Assembly: GCA_002310135.1 (NCBI GenBank)
Contig: DBYK01000004.1
Coordinates: 655-54,292 of the forward strand
DNA length: 53,638 bases
Source of the DNA: Caryophanales bacterium UBA1188
GTDB lineage: Bacteria > Bacillota_I > Bacilli_A > Izemoplasmatales > UBA1188
Direction: 5' to 3'
Translations under genes and position numbers: made by a program
The notes under the pieces: model-generated
The model's input: only the letters and a program-made list of their open reading frames with translations
What the model was told of the DNA's origin: nothing
The model's database searches: none
Part shown: in pieces, positions 17,772 through 26,608 of the stretch
How the letters are laid out: the number at the start of each line of letters is the position of its first letter
How positions within the stretch are numbered: position 1 is the first letter of the stretch

Positions 17772-17797
17772 ATAGAGAGCATACTTGCTCTCTTTTG
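17772..17797 (+). terminator. Terminator after DUF2804 gene
   Basis: AGAGAGCA (17774-17781), loop TACT, TGCTCTCT (17786-17793), then a short T run. Confidence 0.7.
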
Positions 17798-17896
17798 CTA
17801 TTTATAAAATAATCTCATTTTAAGAGAGAATAAATCATCATTTATTATCTTTTTTCTATTGAATTAGGTGATATCATCTTTGATGGAGGCAGTATA

Positions 17897-18796
17897 ATGG
17901 AAAAAAGAATAGTTTGTTGTACATCTACTGGATGTATAGAATATGGTCCTAATAGGTATAAAGATTTAGGAATAGAATTTTTCCATATTATAGTTAACTA
18001 TAATAATAAGGATTATTATGAAGGCCTTGATTTAAACCCATACGATTTCTTTAAAACACTTGAAACAATAGAAGATCCTAAAAATCATCTTCCACATAGT
18101 GCTATTCCACCAATGGAATCGATAAGGGAGAAGTTTGAATCTATTGTTAAGAGGGGTTATACTGAGGCTATAATCATAACTTTAAGTAGTTATTTAGGTG
18201 GAACATTTAATGCCATAAAGCTTGTAGGAAAAGAATTTGAAGATAAACTCAAAATAACTATGATTGATTCTAAAACAACCTGTTTTTGTGAAGGAATGCT
18301 CGCTATACAAGCTCAAGAACTTGTAAACAAAGGAGTTCCTACAGAACAAATCATTAAAGAACTCAACTGGTCTATTAATCATCAAGAGTTTCTTGGAACA
18401 TGCAATAAACTGGATTATTTAATCTATAACGGAAGATTAAAAGGTGGTAAAGCATTTATGGGTAAAATGCTTTCAATTGTTCCAGTAATGCATTTCTCAA
18501 GAGAAGGTGTTTTAGAACCAATAGGTTCTGCATTAGGCCTTAGAAAAGGAATTAATACAGTTATAGATGTGCTAGAAGAAAAAATAGGAAACAGAGATCC
18601 TAATGATTATTATTTGTGGCATAACTATACTGGAGAATCTTCTATGGATTTGTTAAAGGAAATAGAAGAAGAAAGAGGAATCAAATGCAATCATGAAGAT
18701 GTCATAGCGTCTCCAGTCACAGGTTGTCATACAGGCCCATATTTAAGTGGCTATGGCCTGTTTATGAAAAGAAGAGAGGATGAACCATTAGATTAA
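17897..18796 (+). CDS. DegV family fatty-acid-binding protein
   Basis: A 299-residue cytosolic DegV protein, related to FakB, which presents fatty acids to a kinase. The two-domain pattern is visible: LSSYLGGTFNAI (acyl carboxylate loop), a central IDSKTTCFCEGMLAIQA and YNGRLKGGKAFMG with the conserved GR-GG. The N-terminal substrate motif, usually TDS-ADL, reads CTSTGCIEY, so it belongs to a divergent DegV subgroup. GGAGG precedes ATG 17897. No FakA kinase gene is in the window. Confidence 0.85.
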   Translation: MEKRIVCCTSTGCIEYGPNRYKDLGIEFFHIIVNYNNKDYYEGLDLNPYDFFKTLETIEDPKNHLPHSAIPPMESIREKFESIVKRGYTEAIIITLSSYLGGTFNAIKLVGKEFEDKLKITMIDSKTTCFCEGMLAIQAQELVNKGVPTEQIIKELNWSINHQEFLGTCNKLDYLIYNGRLKGGKAFMGKMLSIVPVMHFSREGVLEPIGSALGLRKGINTVIDVLEEKIGNRDPNDYYLWHNYTGESSMDLLKEIEEERGIKCNHEDVIASPVTGCHTGPYLSGYGLFMKRREDEPLD

Positions 18797-18819
18797 AAAG
18801 GGATTATCCTCTTTTTTTA
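18774..18819 (+). terminator. Possible terminator after DegV gene
   Basis: AGAGGAT near 18776 pairs with ATCCTCT (18805-18811) just before a T run, but the loop is long, so the structure is weaker than the others here. Confidence 0.45.
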
Positions 18820-18823
18820 TTAA

Positions 18824-18852
18824 TTGATTAAAATGCAAATATCATTTATTAT
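18824..18852 (+). promoter_or_regulatory. Promoter of ppa
   Basis: TTGATT (18824-18829), 17-bp spacer, TATTAT (18847-18852). Confidence 0.6.
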
Positions 18853-18872
18853 ATACTATGTGAGGAATAATT

Positions 18873-19412
18873 ATGAAGAATATATGGCATGCAGTGAGCA
18901 AAGAGAGAATTAAACCAAATGATTTTATTGCAGTAATAGAAATACCTAAGGGCTCAAAAAAGAAATACGAATTAGATAAGACAACTGGCTTTATAATTCT
19001 AGATAGAATTCTTTATACATCTACTCATTACCCAGCAAATTATGGCTTTATCCCAAGGACACTTTGTGATGATAAAGACCCACTTGATTGCCTAGTTTTA
19101 TGTAGTGAATCATTAGATCCACTAGTAATGGTTAGATGTTATCCAATTGGTGTTGTCAGGATGATAGATCAAGGATGTTTAGATGAAAAAATAATAGCTA
19201 TACCTTATGCTGACCCGATGTATAACACATATAAAGATATTTCTGACCTTCCACAACATATATTTGATGAAATACAACATTTCTTTAAAGTATATAAGAC
19301 ACTAGAAGGCAAAAAAACAATCGTTGATGATGTAAAAGGTCATGAGGCAGCACTCGATTCCATTTCTAATTCAATTGAAATATATAATACAACACATAAA
19401 GATAAAGAATAA
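18873..19412 (+). CDS. ppa: Inorganic pyrophosphatase, family I
   Basis: A 179-residue soluble enzyme splitting pyrophosphate to phosphate, pulling biosynthetic reactions forward. The family I metal site is present: the DxDPxD signature reads DDKDPLDCLVL, preceded by HYPANYGFIPRTL and followed by GVVRMIDQG and DEKIIAIP. Length is typical for bacterial family I. GAGG lies 8 nt before ATG 18873. It has its own promoter and terminator. Many Bacilli use the family II enzyme instead, so family I is a useful taxonomic clue. Confidence 0.95.
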   Translation: MKNIWHAVSKERIKPNDFIAVIEIPKGSKKKYELDKTTGFIILDRILYTSTHYPANYGFIPRTLCDDKDPLDCLVLCSESLDPLVMVRCYPIGVVRMIDQGCLDEKIIAIPYADPMYNTYKDISDLPQHIFDEIQHFFKVYKTLEGKKTIVDDVKGHEAALDSISNSIEIYNTTHKDKE

Positions 19413-19418
19413 GACATA

Positions 19419-19444
19419 AAAGATAAGGTTTCTTATCTTTTTTT
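19419..19444 (+). terminator. Terminator after ppa
   Basis: AAAGATAAG (19419-19427), loop GTTT, CTTATCTTT (19432-19440), then Ts. Confidence 0.8.
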
Positions 19445-19464
19445 GTACATTTTTCTTATCTTTA

Positions 19465-19492
19465 TTGTTTTTTTATGAAATGATGTTATCTT
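19465..19492 (+). promoter_or_regulatory. Promoter of the M16C peptidase gene
   Basis: TTGTTT (19465-19470), 16-bp spacer, TATCTT (19487-19492) with TGT extended -10. Confidence 0.45.
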
Positions 19493-19511
19493 AATATATT
19501 ATGGAGGTTTT

Positions 19512-22397
19512 ATGACACAATACAATTTTATAAAAGAAGAGTACTTAGGTGAACTTGGAATTAATGCAAAAGAATATAAGCACATAAAAAGCGGGGCAAG
19601 AGTACTAACTCTAAAATGTGATGATGATAATAAAACATTTTTAGTTGGTTTTAGAACTCCTCCAGTTGATGATACAGGAGTTCCTCATATATTAGAACAT
19701 TCAACTCTTTGTGGTTCAAAGAAATATCCTGTAAAAGATCCATTTGTTGAATTATTAAAATCAAGTTTAAATACATTCTTAAATGCTATGACATATCCTG
19801 ATAAAACAGTTTATCCAGTCGCAAGTTGTAATCTAAAGGATTTCAAAAATTTAATGGATGTTTATCTAGATGCAGTATTTTATCCAAAAGTATACGACCA
19901 TGAAGAAATCTTCAAACAAGAAGGATGGCGCTATGAACTTCAAGATAAAGACCAAGATATAGTATTTAATGGTGTTGTATATAATGAGATGAAAGGTAGT
20001 TTTTCTAATTCAGAAGCAAGAGTAGAATTGGAATCTTTTAGAACGCTTTTTCCTGATACAACATATAGTTTTGAATCTGGTGGAGATCCTAAATATATTC
20101 CAAGCCTAACTTATAAAGAATTCTTAGATTTCCATAAGAAATATTATTCACCATCCAATTCATATATTATCATCTATGGTGATTTAGATATGGATGAAAG
20201 ATTAGAATATCTAGATAAAGAATATTTATCTAAATTCGATATCGTTGATGTTGATTCAGAAATAAAACTTCAAAAACCATTTGATAAGATGCATATAGAG
20301 AAAATCGATTATCCTATAAGTAAAGATTCATCACTTGAGGATAAAACTTATTATACATATAATGTGTGTCTAGGAAGCTCTAAAGACAAATTATTGAGTA
20401 GCGCATTTTCAATTATCGAATATTCTCTTCTAGATATTCCTGGAGCCCCTTTAAAACAAGCTCTCTTAGATTCAAAAATAGGTAAAGATGTTGATGGGAC
20501 TTTTGAAGATGGCATTCTTCAACCAATACTAAATATAACTATCAAAGAATCCAAAGATAATATGGAGAATAAATTTTTAGAAGTTATAACTTCAACATTA
20601 AAAAAGATAAAAGATGAAGGAATAGATAAAAAGACATTATTATCCGCAATCAATTATCTTGAATTCAAATATAGAGAAGCTGATTTCGGTGGTCTTCCAA
20701 AAGGATTAGTATATTCTATTCAATCATTATCAACTTGGCTATATGATGATAATGATTCCACATCAAAACTTGAGTTAGGTCAAATATTTGAAGAATTGAG
20801 AAAGAAAATTGATACTAATTATTATGAAGAATTAATCGATAAATATATTTTAAATAACCCTCATTCAAGTTTAGTTATAGCGTCTCCTAGTAAGACTTTA
20901 CTTGAAGAAGAAGAATCAAAAGTTAAAGAAATACTTAAAGAATATAAAGCATCTCTAAGTGAAGAAGAATTGGATGCTTTAATTTTAAGCACAAAGAAAC
21001 AAAAAGAATTCTCAGGGCTTCCATCAAGCAAGGAAGATTTAGAAAAGTTACCACGTCTTTCAAGAAGTGATATAGGTGAATCAAAGGATTTATATATCAA
21101 TGAATTGAAAGAAATAGATGGTGTTAAAATAGTTGAACACAATATTTTAACTAATGGTATAGGATATTTGAAATTACTATTCGATGCATCTTATATTGAC
21201 GATTCTTTATACAAATATATGCCAATTCTTTCAACTCTTCTTTTAATGGTTGATACATCAAAATATTCATATACTGAACTCGCAAAAGAAATTAATCTTA
21301 ATACTGGTGGAATAAATACTAGTGTATCGAATTTTACTAATTATGATAATGATGAAGTACACCCATATATTTCAGTTGATGCAAGATTTTTATATAAGAG
21401 GGAAAAATTTGTATTTGATGTAATTAAAGACGTAATTTTAACTTCATCATTCGATAATAAAAATAGAGTAAAAGAATTACTCCAAGAGAAGAAAATAATG
21501 CTTGAAAATATGATAATGAGTGCGGGGCACATCGTCTCTTATCAAAGAGCCCTATCATATATTGATAAAGCTGGATATTTTAATGATTTATTCAGCGGTA
21601 TTAGTTTATATGAACTAATAAAAGATATTTTAAGTAATTATGATGATAAATATGAGCCACTTAAATCATCATTATTAGAATTAATGAAAGCTTTATTTAG
21701 AAAAGACAATTTAATTATTTCTTATACTGGAGATGAATGTTATTATAGAGATTATATTAAAGAATTTAAAGATTCTTTAAATAATTCATTAATTGAAAAA
21801 CACGAATTCATCTTTAAGAAAAATATTAAAAAAGAAGCATTCAAAACACCTGGACAAGTTCAATATGTGTCTAAAGTGGGACTTGTTGATAAAGCTAAAT
21901 ATAGTGGTCACATGTTAACTTTAAATCTCATTTTAGGATATGAATATTTGTATGTTAAGGTTAGAGTACTTGGTGGAGCTTATGGAGTATTTTCAACTCC
22001 AAGAAGAGGTAGTATTATCTTCTCATCATATAGAGATCCTAAACTAAAAGAAACACTTGATGTATATGATGATGTACCTAATTTCATAGATTCACTCGAT
22101 TATACAGAAGATCAAATCACTCAATTCATAATTGGTACTATAGGACAATTCGATTCACCACTTACTAGAAGACAATTAGGTGATGTATCATTTAATGCAT
22201 ATTTATCTCATATTTCAAATAAACTGATGAAGAAGACAAGAGATGAAATAATTAATACGAAACTTGAAGACTTGAAAGCTTTAAAACCTATTTATAAAGA
22301 TTTATTTAATCAAAATGTTTATTGTGTTTTAGGAAATGAGAATGTAATAGAATCAAATAAAGAATTGTTTGATAATATAGTTAATATCTTAGAATAA
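19512..22397 (+). CDS. M16C insulinase-type zinc peptidase (presequence-protease-like)
   Basis: A 961-residue cytosolic metallopeptidase degrading peptides inside a closed clamshell. The inverted zinc motif HxxEH is HILEH at residues 59-63, followed by the conserved STLCGSKKYPVKDPF and LNTFLNAMTYPDKTVYPVAS segments; the third ligand lies in VYNEMKGS. The C-terminal half carries the M16C-associated region and the Arg/Tyr substrate-binding motif GAYGVFSTPRRG. Length matches full PreP-type enzymes (both halves in one chain). GGAGG precedes the ATG. Monocistronic. Confidence 0.93.
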   Translation: MTQYNFIKEEYLGELGINAKEYKHIKSGARVLTLKCDDDNKTFLVGFRTPPVDDTGVPHILEHSTLCGSKKYPVKDPFVELLKSSLNTFLNAMTYPDKTVYPVASCNLKDFKNLMDVYLDAVFYPKVYDHEEIFKQEGWRYELQDKDQDIVFNGVVYNEMKGSFSNSEARVELESFRTLFPDTTYSFESGGDPKYIPSLTYKEFLDFHKKYYSPSNSYIIIYGDLDMDERLEYLDKEYLSKFDIVDVDSEIKLQKPFDKMHIEKIDYPISKDSSLEDKTYYTYNVCLGSSKDKLLSSAFSIIEYSLLDIPGAPLKQALLDSKIGKDVDGTFEDGILQPILNITIKESKDNMENKFLEVITSTLKKIKDEGIDKKTLLSAINYLEFKYREADFGGLPKGLVYSIQSLSTWLYDDNDSTSKLELGQIFEELRKKIDTNYYEELIDKYILNNPHSSLVIASPSKTLLEEEESKVKEILKEYKASLSEEELDALILSTKKQKEFSGLPSSKEDLEKLPRLSRSDIGESKDLYINELKEIDGVKIVEHNILTNGIGYLKLLFDASYIDDSLYKYMPILSTLLLMVDTSKYSYTELAKEINLNTGGINTSVSNFTNYDNDEVHPYISVDARFLYKREKFVFDVIKDVILTSSFDNKNRVKELLQEKKIMLENMIMSAGHIVSYQRALSYIDKAGYFNDLFSGISLYELIKDILSNYDDKYEPLKSSLLELMKALFRKDNLIISYTGDECYYRDYIKEFKDSLNNSLIEKHEFIFKKNIKKEAFKTPGQVQYVSKVGLVDKAKYSGHMLTLNLILGYEYLYVKVRVLGGAYGVFSTPRRGSIIFSSYRDPKLKETLDVYDDVPNFIDSLDYTEDQITQFIIGTIGQFDSPLTRRQLGDVSFNAYLSHISNKLMKKTRDEIINTKLEDLKALKPIYKDLFNQNVYCVLGNENVIESNKELFDNIVNILE

Positions 22398-22410
22398 TAA
22401 AACGCGATTA

Positions 22411-22441
22411 AGGAAGCGATTAATTCGCTTCTTTATATTTT
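22411..22441 (+). terminator. Terminator after M16C gene
   Basis: GAAGCGA (22413-22419), loop TTAAT, TCGCTTC (22425-22431), then a T-rich run. Confidence 0.65.
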
Positions 22442-22519
22442 TAAAAGAGACTCAAATGTCATTTTTAATAAAAATGATTTATAATAAATATGTATGTTTT
22501 GTATGAGTGAGGTAAAAAT

Positions 22520-23395
22520 ATGTTTGAAAAAATAGGAGAATGGTTTCAAAACTTATTTAAATCTATAGGTGAAGCATTCACAGAGTCTGATGGCACAGGA
22601 AGTTTTTCAACTCTTGAAAGAATTATAATGTGCATTGTTTTAATTCTTATTTCTTGGCTTATAATAAAACTCATCTGTGCAATTTTAAAAAAAGCACTAG
22701 GTCTTAAAAAAGCTAGTTCTATAGATAAAAGCGCAAAATCATTTATTATAAGCATCATTAAATTTATGTTGTGGCTTTTCGTCGCATTCCTCGTTATATC
22801 AATCCTTGGGATAAATATAACTTCATTCGCAGGTATCTTATCTGCAGTGACTGTTGCACTAGGTCTTTCTTTACAAGATGTGATTGCATCTTTTGCATCT
22901 GGAGTTATCATTTTAAACCAAAAATATTTTTTAACCGATGAATACATCTTAGTCTCTAATAGTTTTGGTCAAATCGAAGGAAAAGTTATTAAAATAAGCT
23001 TGATTTACACATCTCTTCGTACGGTTAATGGTCAAGTTGTCTTCATCAACAACTACAACATAATCAAATCTAATATAACTAATTTTACAAGAGAAAAATT
23101 TAGAAGAGTTGTATATACAGTTGGTGTATCTTATGATTCAGATATAGAACTTGTTAAGAATGTATTAGGTGAAATCATAACCCAAGATAACAGAGTATCA
23201 AAAGAACACGAAACAAATATTCACGTGAATAGTTTAGGTGACTATAAAGTTGATGTAGTTATCAAAACTTGGATAGATACTAATTATTATTGGGATTTCT
23301 ATAATTCACTAAGTGAAAAGATATTATTAGAGTTTAGAAAGAACAAGATTGATATTCCATCAATCACAACTCTAAATGTTATAAAAGATAAATGA
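22520..23395 (+). CDS. MscS-family small-conductance mechanosensitive channel
   Basis: A 291-residue inner-membrane channel releasing solutes on hypo-osmotic shock. Three TM segments are followed by the pore helix pattern FAGILSAVTVALGLSLQDVIASFASGVIIL, the TM3 Gly/Ala face typical of MscS. The beta domain (LTDEYILVSNSFGQIEGKVIKISL, FINNYNIIKSNITNFTRE) and the C-terminal alpha/beta vestibule are complete. GAGG precedes the ATG. Its TGA stop overlaps the next ATG by 4 nt (ATGA), making it the first gene of a four-gene unit. Confidence 0.92.
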   Translation: MFEKIGEWFQNLFKSIGEAFTESDGTGSFSTLERIIMCIVLILISWLIIKLICAILKKALGLKKASSIDKSAKSFIISIIKFMLWLFVAFLVISILGINITSFAGILSAVTVALGLSLQDVIASFASGVIILNQKYFLTDEYILVSNSFGQIEGKVIKISLIYTSLRTVNGQVVFINNYNIIKSNITNFTREKFRRVVYTVGVSYDSDIELVKNVLGEIITQDNRVSKEHETNIHVNSLGDYKVDVVIKTWIDTNYYWDFYNSLSEKILLEFRKNKIDIPSITTLNVIKDK

Positions 23396-24033
23396 TTAAA
23401 GGAATTAAAGGAATCATCTTCGATTTAGATGGGACTCTCCTCGATACAAGATTAGACTTATCACATTCAGTGAATTATAGTTTAAGAATGACTAATGAAA
23501 AAGAAGTGCTCCTAGAAGATGTGGTAAGAAATACAGGAAACGGAATTAGAAGGCTTGTTTATGATTCTTTAGGAAATAAAGAAAAAATAGAAGAAGCCCT
23601 TTCCTATTTTAATGATTATTACTCTAATCATTTAATGGATTATACTAAACCATATGATGGGATTATGCTTCTACTAAATTCTTTAAAACAAAAAGGATAT
23701 AAATTAGCTGTAGTGTCAAATAAAAAAGATGAATTAGTTCAAAGATTAATAAATCATTTTTTTCCTAATATTTTTGATTATATTACTGGAGCTAAAAAGA
23801 ATTATAAACTTAAACCAGAAAAAGATTTGGTAGATTTATCATTAAATAGTTTAAATATCAAAAATGATGAATGTTTATATATCGGAGATTCTTTAGTAGA
23901 TTTAAATACTGCCTTAAATTCCAATTTAAAACATATAATTTGTACATATGGTTTTAAGGAAAGGAAAGAATTAGAAAAATATAAAATTAAATTATTAGTT
24001 GATGAACCTCTTGATATATTAAATTATTTATAA
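23392..24033 (+). CDS. HAD-superfamily phosphatase (phosphoglycolate-phosphatase-like)
   Basis: A 213-residue hydrolase of the HAD subfamily IA. Motif I is FDLDGTLLDTR, with nucleophile and acid/base Asp; motif II VVSNK; motif III Lys in LKPEKD; and motif IV YIGDSLVDL. A small alpha-helical cap (residues about 20-85) fits Gph/PpaX-type enzymes acting on small phosphates. The substrate cannot be fixed from sequence. Coupled to the MscS gene by a 4-nt overlap. Confidence 0.88.
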   Translation: MIKGIKGIIFDLDGTLLDTRLDLSHSVNYSLRMTNEKEVLLEDVVRNTGNGIRRLVYDSLGNKEKIEEALSYFNDYYSNHLMDYTKPYDGIMLLLNSLKQKGYKLAVVSNKKDELVQRLINHFFPNIFDYITGAKKNYKLKPEKDLVDLSLNSLNIKNDECLYIGDSLVDLNTALNSNLKHIICTYGFKERKELEKYKIKLLVDEPLDILNYL

Positions 24034-24044
24034 GAAGGAGTTAT

Positions 24045-24461
24045 ATGAATATAGTTGTGATATTAGGTTATAGATTGAATAATGATGGTTCAATGAGAAA
24101 AGAGTTGATTGAAAGACTTGATTTAGGCATTGAAACATTTAATAAGGTTAAGCCAGATTATTTAGTTATAAGTGGAGGAATGGCTAATTTTAAAGCTGGG
24201 CTTACTGAGGCTAGTCAAATGTATTCATATCTAATAGAGCACAATATTCAAGAAGAATTAATAGTAGTTGAAGATAAATCATTAACTACAAGAGGTAATG
24301 CCTTTAAAATTAAGAGAATATTCAAAGATGTTAATATTGAGAATATCTATGTTGTATCAAATAAATTTCATTTCACAAGAACCAATTTTCCACAAGCACA
24401 TAAACAATTTATGAAGGCATTCAAAAAATCAAATATTATTAAGGTATTTAGGGAAGAATAA
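24045..24461 (+). CDS. DUF218 (YdcF/SanA/ElyC-like) protein
   Basis: A 138-residue, cytoplasmic single-domain DUF218 protein. Family motifs are the opening VVILGYRLNNDGSM, the LVISGG strand-loop, E-D-S-TTRGNA (SLTTRGNAFKIK) and VVSNKFHFTR. YdcF is reported to bind S-adenosylmethionine, while ElyC acts in envelope carbohydrate work; this short version lacks a TM anchor, so YdcF-like is the better fit. AAGGAG lies just before the ATG. It is in the same unit as the HAD gene. Confidence 0.82.
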   Translation: MNIVVILGYRLNNDGSMRKELIERLDLGIETFNKVKPDYLVISGGMANFKAGLTEASQMYSYLIEHNIQEELIVVEDKSLTTRGNAFKIKRIFKDVNIENIYVVSNKFHFTRTNFPQAHKQFMKAFKKSNIIKVFREE

Positions 24462-24462
24462 T

Positions 24463-25014
24463 ATGATTTATTTAATAGGTGGTGTATCTAAATCAGGAAA
24501 AAGCTATATAGCATCTAAAGTTATGAAGGAAAAAGATATTCCTTATTTTTCAACTGATTTTCTTCTTTGGAGTCTAGGAGGAGATGATGGCTTATTTAGT
24601 TATAGCGATCCTGATTTCCATGTATCTAAAATATTAAAGCCTTATATTTTAAAAATAATATCATTTCTAATCAGGAATAAAACTGATTATTTAATAGAAG
24701 GCACTCATATAACGCCATCTCTATTTATGGAATTAAAAGAATTATATAAAGATGAAGTAAAGGCTTGTTTCTTAGGCTATCCTACAATAGACAGCGAATA
24801 CAAATTTGAAGAAATATTAAAATTTGAAAGCAATGAAACAAACAAGTGGTATAAAACTCTAAACGATGAAGCTTTCAAAGAATTTATAAGAAATAAAATT
24901 GAAGAATCAAAACTGATTGAAGATGAATGTAAGAAGAATTCTTTAAAATTTTATAACATTACAAATATAAAAATACAATTTGATGAAATAATTGATTATC
25001 TTGGTATAAAGTAG
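24463..25014 (+). CDS. P-loop nucleotide-binding kinase-like protein
   Basis: A 183-residue protein beginning with a Walker A motif, GGVSKSGKS, at residues 6-14. The ensuing DIPYFSTDFLLWSL and YLIEGTHITPSLF follow the layout of small-molecule kinases (nucleoside or 2-phosphoglycerate-kinase-like), where the second strand carries the acceptor-binding Asp. The acceptor is not recognisable. It starts one nt after the DUF218 stop, so it is translationally coupled. No clear terminator follows. Confidence 0.7.
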   Translation: MIYLIGGVSKSGKSYIASKVMKEKDIPYFSTDFLLWSLGGDDGLFSYSDPDFHVSKILKPYILKIISFLIRNKTDYLIEGTHITPSLFMELKELYKDEVKACFLGYPTIDSEYKFEEILKFESNETNKWYKTLNDEAFKEFIRNKIEESKLIEDECKKNSLKFYNITNIKIQFDEIIDYLGIK

Positions 25015-25059
25015 AATATTTTAATACAAAAACTTAAATCTTATCATTAGATAAAATAT

Positions 25060-25087
25060 TTGATAAATAAGAATAATATGATATAAT
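25060..25087 (+). promoter_or_regulatory. Promoter of the FAD oxidoreductase gene
   Basis: TTGATA (25060-25065), 16-bp spacer, TATAAT (25082-25087) inside TATGATATAAT (25077-25087), an extended -10. Confidence 0.75.
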
Positions 25088-25110
25088 CATATTTGTTTTG
25101 AGGTGAGACT

Positions 25111-26529
25111 ATGAAATACGATGTAATTGTAGTTGGTGCAGGACCAAACGGATATTTCTGTAGCTATGAATTAATCAAAAAAGACCCTTCATTAAAGGTT
25201 TTATTAATAGATAAAGGACACGATATCACAAAAAGAAGATGCCCTGTTTTAGAGCACAAATTAGATAAATGTCCAGTCAACCAAAAAGGATTTAGAGAAT
25301 GTTATCCTGCATGTTCAATTACTAGTGGATTTGGTGGTTCAGGTGCTTATTCTGATGGAAAATTCAATATCACAACTGAATTTGGTGGATGGCTAACTCA
25401 ATATATGAGTGATGATGAACTCCTAGATATAATAAATTATGTTGATGATGTGAATTTAAGTTTTGGTGCTACTCCAGTTATCACTGACCCAACAACTAAA
25501 GAAGTTAAAGATATAGAAAGAAAAGCTATGTCTGTTGGGGTAAAACTTTTAAGAAGTAAAGTAAGACACTTAGGAACTGAAGAGAACTTAAAAATCTTAA
25601 CAAAGATTTATATGCACTTAAAAGAAAAAATAGATATGATATTCTCGCATTCTGTTAAAGATATAGTTGTTGAAGATAAAAGAATAAAAGGTGTCGTTTT
25701 AGATGATGATAGAGAAATCGAATGCGATTATTGTGTGTTAGGTGTTGGTAGAGAAGGATCTAAATGGTTGAATGATATCTTCGAAAAACACAATGTTGAG
25801 ATGATGTCTAATCAAGTTGATATAGGTGTTAGAGTGGAATGTCCTAACCTAGTTATGGAAGAAATAAATAAAAACCTTTATGAAGGAAAATTTATTTATT
25901 CATCATCATCTGGATTAAGAGTTAGAACATTCTGTAATAATCCATCAGGTCACGTAGTTGTTGAGAATTATGAAGGTGTAGTAAATGTTAATGGTCATTC
26001 TTATAGTAATGAAAAATATGCATCTAATAATACCAACTTCGCAATTCTAGTATCACATTCATTCAGTGAACCATTTAAAAAACCAAATGAATATGCACTT
26101 AAGCTTTCATCTTTAGCTAATCAACTTGCATGTGGTTCAGTAATCGTTCAAAAATTTGGCGATATCATTAGAAATAGAAGAACTAATGAAAAGAGATTAA
26201 AAGATGGATTTGTAAAACCAACTTTAAAAGAAGCTGTACCTGGTGATTTAGCATTATGCCTTCCATTTAAGACAATGGAAGCTATTGTAGAAATGATTAA
26301 AGTACTAGATAATATTACTCCAGGTATCGCAACTGAACACACTTTGCTTTACGGAATTGAAGCAAAATATTACAGCGCACATCCAGAGATCACTAACGAA
26401 TTAGAGGTTTGTGAAATTGAAAACCTTTATGTTGGTGGTGATGGTGCAGGTCTTACAAGAGGCTTAGCTCAAGCTGGAGCATCTGGTGTATATATCGCAA
26501 GAAATATTATTAATAAAAAGAATAAATAA
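25111..26529 (+). CDS. FAD-dependent dehydrogenase (COG2509 type)
   Basis: A 472-residue flavoprotein of the uncharacterised FAD-dependent dehydrogenase group. The dinucleotide motif GAGPNG is at residues 9-14, followed by LLIDKG. A Cys-rich segment (RRCPVLEHKLDKCPVNQKGFRECYPAC) and SGFGGSGAYSDGKFN are typical of this group. The C-terminal FAD closure reads NLYVGGDGAGLTRGLAQAGASG. The GAxNGG-like ATEHTLLYGIEAKYYS segment is also conserved. The substrate is unknown. GAGGTGAG lies before the ATG. Monocistronic. Confidence 0.88.
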   Translation: MKYDVIVVGAGPNGYFCSYELIKKDPSLKVLLIDKGHDITKRRCPVLEHKLDKCPVNQKGFRECYPACSITSGFGGSGAYSDGKFNITTEFGGWLTQYMSDDELLDIINYVDDVNLSFGATPVITDPTTKEVKDIERKAMSVGVKLLRSKVRHLGTEENLKILTKIYMHLKEKIDMIFSHSVKDIVVEDKRIKGVVLDDDREIECDYCVLGVGREGSKWLNDIFEKHNVEMMSNQVDIGVRVECPNLVMEEINKNLYEGKFIYSSSSGLRVRTFCNNPSGHVVVENYEGVVNVNGHSYSNEKYASNNTNFAILVSHSFSEPFKKPNEYALKLSSLANQLACGSVIVQKFGDIIRNRRTNEKRLKDGFVKPTLKEAVPGDLALCLPFKTMEAIVEMIKVLDNITPGIATEHTLLYGIEAKYYSAHPEITNELEVCEIENLYVGGDGAGLTRGLAQAGASGVYIARNIINKKNK

Positions 26530-26557
26530 ATTTCCAATCTTTGATTGGATTTTTATT
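26530..26557 (+). terminator. Terminator after FAD oxidoreductase gene
   Basis: TCCAATC (26533-26539), loop TTT, GATTGGA (26543-26549), then Ts. Confidence 0.75.
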
Positions 26558-26571
26558 TATAGATTATTATT

Positions 26572-26582
26572 TATGATATAAT
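26572..26582 (+). promoter_or_regulatory. Extended -10 promoter of the GH13 gene
   Basis: TATGATATAAT: a TATAAT hexamer with TGA in front and no good -35. Confidence 0.65.
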
Positions 26583-26608
26583 AATAGAGAAAATAGGAGG
26601 CATTTCCA

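Noticed and set aside
22546..22947. 133-codon minus-strand open frame inside the MscS gene
   Set aside because: It is an antisense shadow of a well-conserved channel gene.
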